Shown here: piece after piece, positions 1-6,286 of the stretch
Layout: every line of letters starts with the position of its first letter
Numbering within the stretch: the first letter of the stretch is position 1
NCBI GenBank assembly: GCA_031287655.1
Contig: JAITSR010000126.1
Span: 1 to 6,286 of the forward strand
Reading direction: 5' to 3'
Length of the DNA stretch: 6,286 bases
Origin: Clostridiales bacterium
Lineage (GTDB): Bacteria > Bacillota > Clostridia > WRLR01
The notes under the pieces: generated by a model
Told to the model about the DNA's origin: nothing
Seen by the model: the letters and a program-made list of their open reading frames with translations, nothing else
The model's database searches: none
Position numbers and translations under genes: made by a program

Positions 1-2238
1 GCGGCCGTTTGCCGGGAGGAGGCCGCGGAGAAGCTGCGAATCGCCGCGGAGTCGCTCGCGGGCGGCGCAGGCAATGAGCGCGGCGACGGCGACGGCGACG
101 GCGACGGCGGCGTTATAGAGAGCTGGCGCAAGGACCCGGAGGGCATTTTTTACAGGAGCGCGGGTTTGCCGGACGGAGCAAAAATCGCGACGCTTTTCTC
201 CGGGCAGGGCGCGCAGTATTTGGACATGTTCAGCGAGGCGACTGCGTGCTATCCCGAACTGTCACGCTTTTTTGGCCTCGTGGACGACGCGCTGATTGAG
301 ATGGGGCTGGACCCCGTGTCCGAGGTCGTCTTTGCGGCGCCCACGAATGAGCGTGCGCGCGCCGATGCCGAGGCGAAGCTTTTGGACACAAAATATACGC
401 AGCCAGCGCTCGCCGCCGTCTGCGGCGGCATATACAAGATTCTTTCGGCCCGCGGCTACCGCGAGGATTTTTTGATCGGTCACAGCTTTGGGGAGATCAC
501 CGGGCTCTGGGCAGGCGGCGCGATCGACGAGCGGGCCTTTGTGAAGCTCGCGGCGATAAGGGGCGCCGTGATGTCCGCGGGCGGCGCCGGGTCGGAGCCG
601 GAGACGGGCATGGCCGCCGTTTTTGCCGACAAGGCGCGATGTCTTGAATTGATCAAGAACGCCGACAAGCTCTATATCTCAAATGAGAACAGCGACGCGC
701 AGACGACGGTTTCCGGCGATATGGGGGAACTGAAAAGGTTCGTCGCCGACTTGAATGAAAAGGGCGTTTCCGCGTCGATCCTAAAGGTATCCCGCGCCTT
801 TCACTCGCCTTATATGGCGGGGCCGAACAGGGAATTTAACGCGGCGATCGATCAAATTCCGTTTTCCGCGTTAAAAAAGGAGTTGTATTCCTGCGCGGAC
901 GGCAAACCGTATGGAAAAACAGCCGCCACGGCGAAAAAGACGCTTTCGCGGCAGATCGAAAAACCGGTGCTTTTTAAAAGCGCCGTTTTGGACGCTTATG
1001 AAAAGGGCGCGAGGGTTTTTGTGGAGGTCGGGCCGGGCAGGGCGCTTTCCGGACTGACATCCCGGATTCTCGCGGGCAGGGAACACGAAGTGATCAGCAT
1101 GGACGGCGGCAAGGCCGCAAGCGCAGGTGGCGGCGGAGGCGCGGGCGACGGCAAAACCACGCTCCGGCAGCTGGAAGAAGCCTTCGTTCAGCTGCGTCTG
1201 TTGGGCCTTACGTTGTCCGCCGATCCCTACGCCAAGGCTATAGGCGATATTTTCAAGGACGAGGCGCCCAAGTCGTCCTATGTGGTCGACCCGATCGTCT
1301 ATATGACGCCGGCCAAAAGGGCGCTGGTCGACGCGGCGAAGTGGGCGGCGGACGAGCCGCTTGACAAGTTCATCGGACCGCCCGGTACGTTAAGGGCGCC
1401 GCCTGATTTCACAAACACTCCGGATGATTTACTACGCGATGAAGAGGGGGACGTCGAGGTGCGGATGGATGCAAATGAAACGGTGATCGAGCTCCAGAGC
1501 CTGAACGGTCAGGCTTTGGAGCGGTTTTTGGCGTCGCAGGAATATCAGATCGGGACGTTAAAGGATTTACTGCGCGGCGCGGCGTCCGGCGCCCGACAGG
1601 AGGATGTGCTGCGGTTCGCAGGGGCGTTTCAGCATAACAGCATGAAAGCCTATGAGGCATACTTCCAAGGCCAACGGAGCATTTTGGGGGATGCGGCGCA
1701 ATCGGCCTATGGGCAAAGCGGCCGCGCCGACCAATTGGTCCAGCCGGTTTCAATGCGGTCGGCCCTTTCGGCCGCGCCCGCTTTTCCGGCCGCGCCTGCC
1801 GCGCCGACTCCGTTTGCGTCGCCTGCCGCGTTTGCGCAGCCGACCGCGCCCGCCTTTCCGGCCGTGCCTGCCGCGCCGGTCCCGTTTGCGTCGCCGGCCG
1901 CGCCCGCGGCGCCGGTCCCGGCGGCTGCACCGGAAGTCGCCGCCGCCCCCGCCGTCTTTGCGGCGCAGGGCAATGCCTTCCCGATCGAAGGGCCTTTTGA
2001 CCTGACCGAAGCGATCATCAAAATCGTCGCCGAAAAAACAGGCTATCCGGAGGAACTCGTGGACGCCGACATGAACATTGAGTCGGACCTCGGGATCGAC
2101 TCAATCAAGCGTATCGAGATTTTTTCCGAACTGAACACGCAGTTCCAAGGCAGCTTGGAAAAGGAGGACGCGGAGTCGATCGCGATGCTGCACACAATCG
2201 CTGAGATCAGCGAATACCTTAAAAAAAAAACGCACTAG
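1..2238 (+). CDS. pfaA: PfaA-like PUFA/polyketide synthase, AT-ACP part (5' partial; KS expected upstream)
   Basis: This reading frame is open from base 1, so the gene begins left of the window. TTG 166 is only an internal codon inside a Pfa-like KS-AT linker (GIFYR just before the AT). Counting codons from base 1 gives 745 residues. The AT domain shows GQGAQ (68-72), GHSFGE with nucleophile Ser162, Arg187, AFHSP with His268, and VEVGPG (341-346). The Ser-Arg-His spacing matches FabD-type transacylases, and the AFH motif points to malonyl-CoA. A region of about 200 residues follows (Gln/Leu-rich helix near 500-525), then an Ala/Pro-rich linker (about 584-660). The last domain is an ACP (about 666-740) with DLGIDSIKR, whose Ser701 (codon 2101-2103) should carry phosphopantetheine. 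Only one ACP is present, whereas PUFA synthases usually have several. The frame stops five codons after A10 begins, and the expected KR continues in the -1 frame. Family assignment is strong; the product is unknown. Confidence 0.9.
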   Translation, partial: AAVCREEAAEKLRIAAESLAGGAGNERGDGDGDGDGGVIESWRKDPEGIFYRSAGLPDGAKIATLFSGQGAQYLDMFSEATACYPELSRFFGLVDDALIEMGLDPVSEVVFAAPTNERARADAEAKLLDTKYTQPALAAVCGGIYKILSARGYREDFLIGHSFGEITGLWAGGAIDERAFVKLAAIRGAVMSAGGAGSEPETGMAAVFADKARCLELIKNADKLYISNENSDAQTTVSGDMGELKRFVADLNEKGVSASILKVSRAFHSPYMAGPNREFNAAIDQIPFSALKKELYSCADGKPYGKTAATAKKTLSRQIEKPVLFKSAVLDAYEKGARVFVEVGPGRALSGLTSRILAGREHEVISMDGGKAASAGGGGGAGDGKTTLRQLEEAFVQLRLLGLTLSADPYAKAIGDIFKDEAPKSSYVVDPIVYMTPAKRALVDAAKWAADEPLDKFIGPPGTLRAPPDFTNTPDDLLRDEEGDVEVRMDANETVIELQSLNGQALERFLASQEYQIGTLKDLLRGAASGARQEDVLRFAGAFQHNSMKAYEAYFQGQRSILGDAAQSAYGQSGRADQLVQPVSMRSALSAAPAFPAAPAAPTPFASPAAFAQPTAPAFPAVPAAPVPFASPAAPAAPVPAAAPEVAAAPAVFAAQGNAFPIEGPFDLTEAIIKIVAEKTGYPEELVDADMNIESDLGIDSIKRIEIFSELNTQFQGSLEKEDAESIAMLHTIAEISEYLKKKTH
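82..105 (+). repeat. (GGCGAC)4 hexamer tandem repeat in the KS-AT linker
   Basis: Four perfect copies of GGCGAC, followed by GGCGGC, encode Gly-Asp repeats in the linker before the AT. The unit is two codons, so copy-number change alters linker length but not frame. It probably encodes a flexible acidic spacer. Confidence 0.85.
1774..1902 (+). repeat. Duplicated Ala/Pro-rich linker unit, 72-nt period
   Basis: Two near-identical 57-nt copies (1774-1830 and 1846-1902) are separated by 15 nt. Each encodes 19 residues of the form APAFPAxPAAPxPFASPAA, differing only at two residues (Ala/Val and Thr/Val) plus a few silent changes. They sit in the linker just before the single ACP. In PUFA synthases such Ala/Pro linkers separate tandem ACPs; here two copies follow each other with no ACP between them. 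Confidence 0.85.
2221..2230 (+). other. A10 homopolymer at the ACP/KR frame break (possible slippage site)
   Basis: Ten A residues follow CTT and precede CGCACTAG. In the ACP frame they read Lys-Lys-Lys-Thr-His-stop. A -1 shift on A AAA AAA (2223-2229), or one extra A in the transcript, gives Lys-Asn-Ala-Leu-Ala-Pro and joins the KR frame. One A fewer gives a third frame that ends at TGA 2270-2272. A modest GC stem is possible downstream (GCCGC 2240-2244 with GCGGC 2261-2265, 16-nt loop, 10 nt after the heptamer). No Shine-Dalgarno-like stimulator is evident upstream. Whether this is functional slippage, a mutation or an assembly error cannot be told from the sequence. Confidence 0.6.
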
Positions 2239-4076
2239 CGCCGCTCCCGCCTCCGCTTCCGCGGCAAGGTGAAGATCAACGCGCGACCGAGCGGGCCATC
2301 AAGCGCTATACCGTCGGGCTAAAAGCGGCGACGGGGGCGGCAAAGGCGGCGCCTGCGTGGCCTTTGGCGTCCGGAGCGTCCGAAAAGGGCGGTTTGGTGA
2401 TCATTACGAGGGACGAAAACGGCGTCTCCGACATCGCATCCCAAAGAATGAGATCGCTCGGATACGACACCGTGATCCTTGAAATACCGGGTTGCCGTAA
2501 AAAGACCGCGACAAGCAAAAAAAGCGTCGGCGCGCCGATTTATCGGATCGCGGAAGCGGGGGAGGCATCGATAGGGGAACTTTTCAAAAAGCTCACAGGC
2601 GAACAGGGCGCCCGCCCTCTGGCGGGGTTCCTGCATATCTCATCAATACCCGTCAATGACGGGAGGGAGGATTTTGACCCTGAGGAGCAGGATGCGCTCA
2701 AGACCGTGTTCCTGTGCGCGAAGAACTTTGTAAACCATTCCGAGCCGGACGGGCGGCGCAGGTTCTTTGTGAGCGCCGTAAGGATGGACGGCAGGCTCGG
2801 TTTGGGGACGGGTCGCGGGCAGGGGAGCGGCGCGGCCGACAGGCCGGACGGCGGGGCGGCGGACACCCCCGTTGACGCGGTCGCGGCCGCCCATATGCAG
2901 GGCGGGCTGCTGGGCCTGCACAAAGCCCTGAACGTCGAATGGGACGGCGAGATATTCAGCAAAGCCGTGGACGTCTGCCGTGACATTCCCCCGGAAAAGG
3001 CGGCGGAATACCTTTTGGAGGAAGTGTTCGAGCCCGGCTGCGAGTATGCCGAGGTGGGCAGGGCGGCGGACGGGAAACGCAGGTTTTTGGAGCTGACGGA
3101 AGAATACCCCGAAATCCCCGAACACCCCGGAGCGGCGCCGGGCCCCGAGGACGTCTTTTTGGTCACCGGGGGCGGCCGCGGGATCACCGCCGCCTGCGCG
3201 ATCAAATTGGCCGAAAAAAGCAAGGGGCGCTTCATTCTGCTCGGCAGGACGGACGCCTCCGGGGACGTCGGCTGGACGGAGCGGCGGCGCGATAGATCGA
3301 GCCTGCAAAAGCTGGCGTTGGCAAAGCTGGCCAAAGACGCCGCGTCAAAACCCAGACCCGCGGAGGTGAACGCGCTCGTAAACGCCGCGATCAATCAAAT
3401 GGAGGTGGAGGATACTCTAAAAGCGATCCGCAATGTCGGCGGCAGCGCAAAATACTTCCGCTGCGACGTTACGGACGAAAAGGCGTTTATCAAGACCGTC
3501 GCGGAGGCCGAAGCCGAGTTTGGCCGCGTGACGGGCATTGTTCACGGCGCGGGCAACATCGCGGACAAAAAGATCCAGCGCAAGACCGCCGCCGACTTCG
3601 ACAACGTATTCGGGACCAAGATCCGCGGCCTGCGCGCGTGCTTAAAGAGCGTGGACACAAAAAAGCTGAAATACCTCGTGCTCTTCAGTTCGATCGCCGC
3701 CTGTTTTGGCAATGCGGGTCAGAGCGACTACGCGATGGCCAACGAGGTGATGAATAAATTCGCTTTCGAGTTTAAAAGGCGGCAGCGGAGCTGCAAGGTC
3801 ATATCCGTGAATTGGGGGCTGTGGGAGGCGGGCGGCATGGCGAGCGACTCGATTAAGTCCGCGATGCAGGGGACGGACGCGCGAATGATCCCGGTCGAGG
3901 TCGGGACGCGGTATTTTATGGAGCAGTTTGAATATACGCAGGAGCCCGGGGTGTGTCAGATCGTCGTCAACTGCGGCGAGCGCCTGATCAGGCCGGACTT
4001 TGGTCTCGCGGGTCCGACGCCGACGGCGGAAGCGGCGTCAAATTTGGTATTAACAGTGGGAGGAATGGACACATAG
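2223..4076 (+). CDS. pfaA: PfaA-like ketoreductase domain, in the -1 frame relative to the ACP (probable C-terminal part of the same protein)
   Basis: This frame is open from 2223 (TAA at 2220-2222) to TAG 4074-4076. It encodes an NADPH-dependent KR that reduces beta-ketoacyl-ACP. The N-terminal half (about 2292-3140) is the non-catalytic Rossmann subdomain, with RYTVGLK at 2304-2324, FLHISS, and GGLLGLHKALNVEWD as in PfaA. The catalytic half has TGGGRGIT (3165-3188), HGAGNIADK, Lys in FGTK (3618-3620), Ser in FSSIA (3690-3692), Tyr in SDYAMAN (3729-3731) and Asn (3741-3743). The Ser-Tyr spacing of 13 is canonical, so the enzyme looks active. Initiation is the problem. TTG 2364 has no Shine-Dalgarno and would remove conserved RYTVGLK. 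GTG 2397 has a weak AAAGGG 7 nt upstream but starts still later. I therefore think this is the continuation of the ACP protein rather than a separate gene. No dehydratase follows the KR. A standalone KR remains possible. Confidence 0.85.
   Translation, partial: KKNALAPLPPPLPRQGEDQRATERAIKRYTVGLKAATGAAKAAPAWPLASGASEKGGLVIITRDENGVSDIASQRMRSLGYDTVILEIPGCRKKTATSKKSVGAPIYRIAEAGEASIGELFKKLTGEQGARPLAGFLHISSIPVNDGREDFDPEEQDALKTVFLCAKNFVNHSEPDGRRRFFVSAVRMDGRLGLGTGRGQGSGAADRPDGGAADTPVDAVAAAHMQGGLLGLHKALNVEWDGEIFSKAVDVCRDIPPEKAAEYLLEEVFEPGCEYAEVGRAADGKRRFLELTEEYPEIPEHPGAAPGPEDVFLVTGGGRGITAACAIKLAEKSKGRFILLGRTDASGDVGWTERRRDRSSLQKLALAKLAKDAASKPRPAEVNALVNAAINQMEVEDTLKAIRNVGGSAKYFRCDVTDEKAFIKTVAEAEAEFGRVTGIVHGAGNIADKKIQRKTAADFDNVFGTKIRGLRACLKSVDTKKLKYLVLFSSIAACFGNAGQSDYAMANEVMNKFAFEFKRRQRSCKVISVNWGLWEAGGMASDSIKSAMQGTDARMIPVEVGTRYFMEQFEYTQEPGVCQIVVNCGERLIRPDFGLAGPTPTAEAASNLVLTVGGMDT
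2804..2825 (+). other. Potential G-quadruplex motif within the KR coding sequence
   Basis: Four G runs (2804-2807, 2810-2812, 2817-2819, 2822-2825) are separated by loops of 2, 4 and 2 nt, matching the canonical G3+N1-7 pattern on the coding strand and so also in the mRNA. It encodes a Gly/Arg-rich surface loop of the non-catalytic KR half. In GC-rich coding DNA this can arise by chance. Confidence 0.45.
4058..4064 (+). promoter_or_regulatory. Ribosome binding site for the PfaC-like gene
   Basis: GGGAGGA lies inside the last codons of the KR frame, 12 nt before ATG 4077. The spacing is a little long. An ATG at 4065-4067 is closer but runs into TAG 4074 in the same frame, so 4077 is the only workable start. 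Stop and start abut (TAG then ATG), which suggests translational coupling in one operon. Confidence 0.6.
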
Positions 4077-6286
4077 ATGGATAATATCGCAATCGTCGGC
4101 ATGGGCTGCCTGTTTCCGGATTATGCCGACAAAGAAAAGTTTTGGGACAGACTGATCAAAGGGGAGACGTTTCTTTCGCGGGACAGCTTTATGGGCAAGC
4201 CGATCGAAAGGAGCGGGCTGCCGCGTTCGGGCTCGGAGGCTTTTTTCCGCGGCAGGCTTTCGGATCAGGAAATTGAGGAGTTTGACAGACTCGGCGAGCT
4301 CTTTAAGTGGGTCGCCTATGTGACGGACGAGGCCCTAAAGGAGTCCGGCGCCGCCGGGGACGCCGGCAAATTAAAGCGGACCGGTATGGTGATGGGCTCG
4401 GTCGCGATGACGATGAAGGATCAGCTCGACGCGATGTATCCCTTCCTGACCGCCACCGTCGGAAAAGAAGTCAACACGATTTTGAGCGGCTATGCCGCCG
4501 AATCCGCGGACGGTCGCTTTCGGCACACATTTGTGCGGCAGAGCGAGAACCTAAAGCCCGAGAGCCTGCTCGCCGACACGGAAGCGGCGCGGCTTGTCGC
4601 GGAAAAGCGCGGCTTGGGCGGCCCCGTGGTCATGTTCAACGCCGCGTGCGCCTCGCCGCTCTATGCGCTAAAGCTCGCCTCTATGTATCTGAATTCGGGG
4701 GAAGCGGATATGATGATCGCCGGTTCCCACTGCTCCAACGAGACGGTCGCCGGAATCTGCGGGCTTTTTGACATCTTCGGCGTGTTGTGCGGCGTCGGGG
4801 AGAGCGTCCCCTTGGATAAGAACACAAAGGGTCTGATCACAGGCTCGGGGGCGGGCGTGTTTGCGCTCAAGCGACTGTCGGACGCCGAGGCCGAGGGGGA
4901 CAAAATTCTGGCCGTCATAGAGAACATCGGCTGGTCAAACGACGGCGGCATGGGCGCGGGCGTGATGGCCCCCGCCGCGGAGGGGCAGCTCGCCGCCTAC
5001 CGGTCGGCTTACAGCGGCGGCCTGTCGAAGGAGCTCGACTATATCGAGTGCCACGCGACAGGGACGATCGTCGGGGACCAGACGGAGATCGAGTCGATCA
5101 ACCGGTTCTTCGGCGAGGGGGCGCGGCGCCCGTTACTCGGCGCGCTAAAGGGGAGCACCGGACATTTCTTTACGGCCACGGCCAACGCGTCGATCGCAAA
5201 GCTGATTTTTGCGATGGAGCATGAAGTGATCCCCGCGACGGTCGGGGTAAAGGACCCGCTGTGCGATCGTATCGTTCTTACGAATACGCCTTGGAAACGC
5301 GGTAAAAAACCGAGGCGGGCGGGGGTCAACGCCTTCGGCTTCGGTGGGATCAACGCCCATTTGGTGCTGAGAGAATACCAAAAAGCAAGGCCCCAGAGCG
5401 GCCTCGCCAAAGCCAAGCCGCAGAGCAGTCTCGCCGTGGCGGGGACACAAAACGCGGCGGCCACGAGCCCCGACGAAATCGCGATCGTCGGCATGGGCCT
5501 CCACATCGGCGGTTTCGACACGGTCGAGAGTTTTATGAAGGGCCTGACGCTCTCGAAAAAGGCTTTTACAAAACCGGATAAAGACAGGTGGAGAGGCTTT
5601 GAGACCGACGCCGACTACCTTTCCGCGCTGGGCTTTCGCAAAATGCCCGAGGGCGCGTATATCAACAGCGTCAACTTTGACTTCATGCGCTATAAAATGC
5701 CGCTGAAGGGCGACCCCTACTTCCTTCGAAAAGACATGCTCATGCTGGACGTGGCCGCCGAGGCGATCGACGACGCGGGGATTGTAAAAGGGCTTTCGCC
5801 GAACACCGCGGTGATCGTACACAGCGCCCCCGACTACACGGATCAGCTCTTTATGGCGAGCGTGGAGCTGAACGACAGCCTCGTAAAAAGCCTCGAGGAC
5901 ACCTGCCCCGATCTTACGGCGGCGCAGCGGGACGAGATCGTCAAAATCCTCAGAGAGGACGAGGAAGCGCGGGAAAATTCCGACAATGTGCAGGGGATCG
6001 TCACGAATATTCGCGGCAACCGGATATCCGCCCATTGGGGTTTTGCGGGGCCCTCTTTCACGCTTTTTGACAGGGAAAATTCGATCTTCCGCTGCTTGGA
6101 GGTGGCCCGTTTTTTCCTGAACGAGGGCATTGCCGACAACGTGGTCGTCGGTGTGTCGTCCCTTTCGGGTGAACTCGAGCACCTCTACACGCAAAAGGAG
6201 CTGGGCGCGATGGAGCTCCTGCTTGAGCGAGGCGTCGCCGAAGGCGCGGTCGCCCTTGTGATAAAGCGCAAGGAAAAGGCCCTCAC
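4077..6286 (+). CDS. pfaC: PfaC-like ketosynthase - chain length factor protein (3' partial)
   Basis: ATG 4077 directly follows the KR stop codon, in the same frame, and no stop occurs before the right edge (736 codons visible). Domain 1 (residues 1-430) starts IAIVGMGCLFP and is a decarboxylating ketosynthase: Cys191 in NAACAS (codon 4647-4649), His326 in ECHATGT (5052-5054), Lys358 and His363 in STGH (5163-5165), and NAFGFGGINAH near the end. A linker (about 431-466) contains a 9-residue tandem repeat. Domain 2 starts IAIVGMG at residue 468 and matches the CLF of PfaC proteins. At the position of the active Cys the sequence reads FDRENSIF, with Glu667 (6075-6077) aligned to Cys, so it should not condense but pair with a KS and influence chain length. 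The visible part ends at EGAVALVIKR. In known PfaC proteins dehydratase domains follow; here they would be outside. Translation is probably coupled to the upstream frame. HglC-type or other secondary-lipid synthases share this architecture, so the product is open. Confidence 0.92.
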   Translation, partial: MDNIAIVGMGCLFPDYADKEKFWDRLIKGETFLSRDSFMGKPIERSGLPRSGSEAFFRGRLSDQEIEEFDRLGELFKWVAYVTDEALKESGAAGDAGKLKRTGMVMGSVAMTMKDQLDAMYPFLTATVGKEVNTILSGYAAESADGRFRHTFVRQSENLKPESLLADTEAARLVAEKRGLGGPVVMFNAACASPLYALKLASMYLNSGEADMMIAGSHCSNETVAGICGLFDIFGVLCGVGESVPLDKNTKGLITGSGAGVFALKRLSDAEAEGDKILAVIENIGWSNDGGMGAGVMAPAAEGQLAAYRSAYSGGLSKELDYIECHATGTIVGDQTEIESINRFFGEGARRPLLGALKGSTGHFFTATANASIAKLIFAMEHEVIPATVGVKDPLCDRIVLTNTPWKRGKKPRRAGVNAFGFGGINAHLVLREYQKARPQSGLAKAKPQSSLAVAGTQNAAATSPDEIAIVGMGLHIGGFDTVESFMKGLTLSKKAFTKPDKDRWRGFETDADYLSALGFRKMPEGAYINSVNFDFMRYKMPLKGDPYFLRKDMLMLDVAAEAIDDAGIVKGLSPNTAVIVHSAPDYTDQLFMASVELNDSLVKSLEDTCPDLTAAQRDEIVKILREDEEARENSDNVQGIVTNIRGNRISAHWGFAGPSFTLFDRENSIFRCLEVARFFLNEGIADNVVVGVSSLSGELEHLYTQKELGAMELLLERGVAEGAVALVIKRKEKAL
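5382..5435 (+). repeat. 27-nt imperfect tandem repeat in the KS-CLF linker
   Basis: Two adjacent nine-codon units (5382-5408 and 5409-5435) encode KARPQSGLA and KAKPQSSLA. They lie between the end of the KS (NAFGFGGINAH) and the start of the CLF, so the duplication lengthens an interdomain linker without touching a folded domain. Confidence 0.75.

Noticed and set aside
166..168. TTG 166 as the start of the AT-ACP protein
   Set aside because: The same frame is open to base 1 and the upstream residues (ending in GIFYR) look like a Pfa KS-AT linker; no Shine-Dalgarno lies at a suitable distance.
1409..2021. Open frames over the Ala/Pro linker (- 1409-1930, - 1707-2021, + 1652-2005)
   Set aside because: Arg/Pro- or Gly/Ala-rich translations are frame shadows of the repetitive linker.
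2221..2265. Rho-independent terminator on the - strand (T10 on that strand)
   Set aside because: Only a 3-bp stem directly precedes the T run on that strand, and no - strand gene ends there.
2239..2363. Intergenic spacer with promoter between the ACP and KR frames
   Set aside because: No -10/-35-like elements were seen; the -1 frame is open across it and encodes PfaA-like residues, so it is coding rather than intergenic.
2517..2523. A7 run as a second slippage site
   Set aside because: The KR frame continues unbroken on both sides with conserved sequence, so no shift is needed here.
2540..3394. Long - strand open frames (2540-3394 and 2643-3308)
   Set aside because: Antisense to the KR domain, with low-complexity Ser/Pro/Ala translation and no domain motif.
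4307..4771. 154-codon + strand open frame inside the KS
   Set aside because: Arg-rich out-of-frame shadow of a well-matched ketosynthase.
5145..6194. 349-codon open frame on the - strand
   Set aside because: It lies wholly antisense to the KS-CLF gene, shows no recognisable family, and is explained by GC-rich third positions of the real gene.

Overview
The window lies inside a cluster for a PUFA-synthase-type (Pfa) iterative type I polyketide/fatty-acid synthase. All coding capacity is on the + strand, and the genes run off both ends. Base composition is GC-rich (about 60% by eye), with GC-rich third codon positions mixed with many AGG, TTG and AAA codons. This fits a bacterium but does not fix a phylum. 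A GC-rich anaerobe, such as a Firmicute or Synergistetes-like lineage, is only a guess. No rRNA, tRNA, mobile element, CRISPR or plasmid feature is visible.

Layout: 1-2238 is the downstream part of a PfaA-like protein. It has the end of a KS-AT linker, a malonyl-type acyltransferase (AT), a long interdomain region, an Ala/Pro-rich linker with an internal duplication, and one acyl carrier protein (ACP). The frame stays open to the left edge, so the KS domain expected upstream is outside the window. The frame closes at TAG 2236-2238, just after a run of ten A (2221-2230). From that run onward the -1 frame is open to 4076 and encodes the ketoreductase (KR) that in PfaA proteins normally follows the ACP in the same polypeptide. 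At 4077, directly after the KR stop, a PfaC-like gene starts and runs off the right edge: a KS with an intact Cys-His-His triad, then a KS-like chain length factor (CLF) with Glu in place of the catalytic Cys.

How it would work: AT loads malonyl units on the ACP. The KS domains, including the KS-CLF pair, condense them, and the KR reduces the beta-keto group. Dehydratase and enoylreductase functions (PfaC C-terminus, PfaD in known systems) would lie to the right. The product cannot be read from this window. A conventional EPA/DHA assignment is not justified, since only one ACP is visible and no pfaB lies between the two genes.

The point most worth following is the A10 junction between ACP and KR. 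It could be programmed ribosomal or transcriptional slippage giving two products (with and without KR), a real gene split, an inactivating mutation, or a homopolymer sequencing error. The sequence alone does not decide between these.
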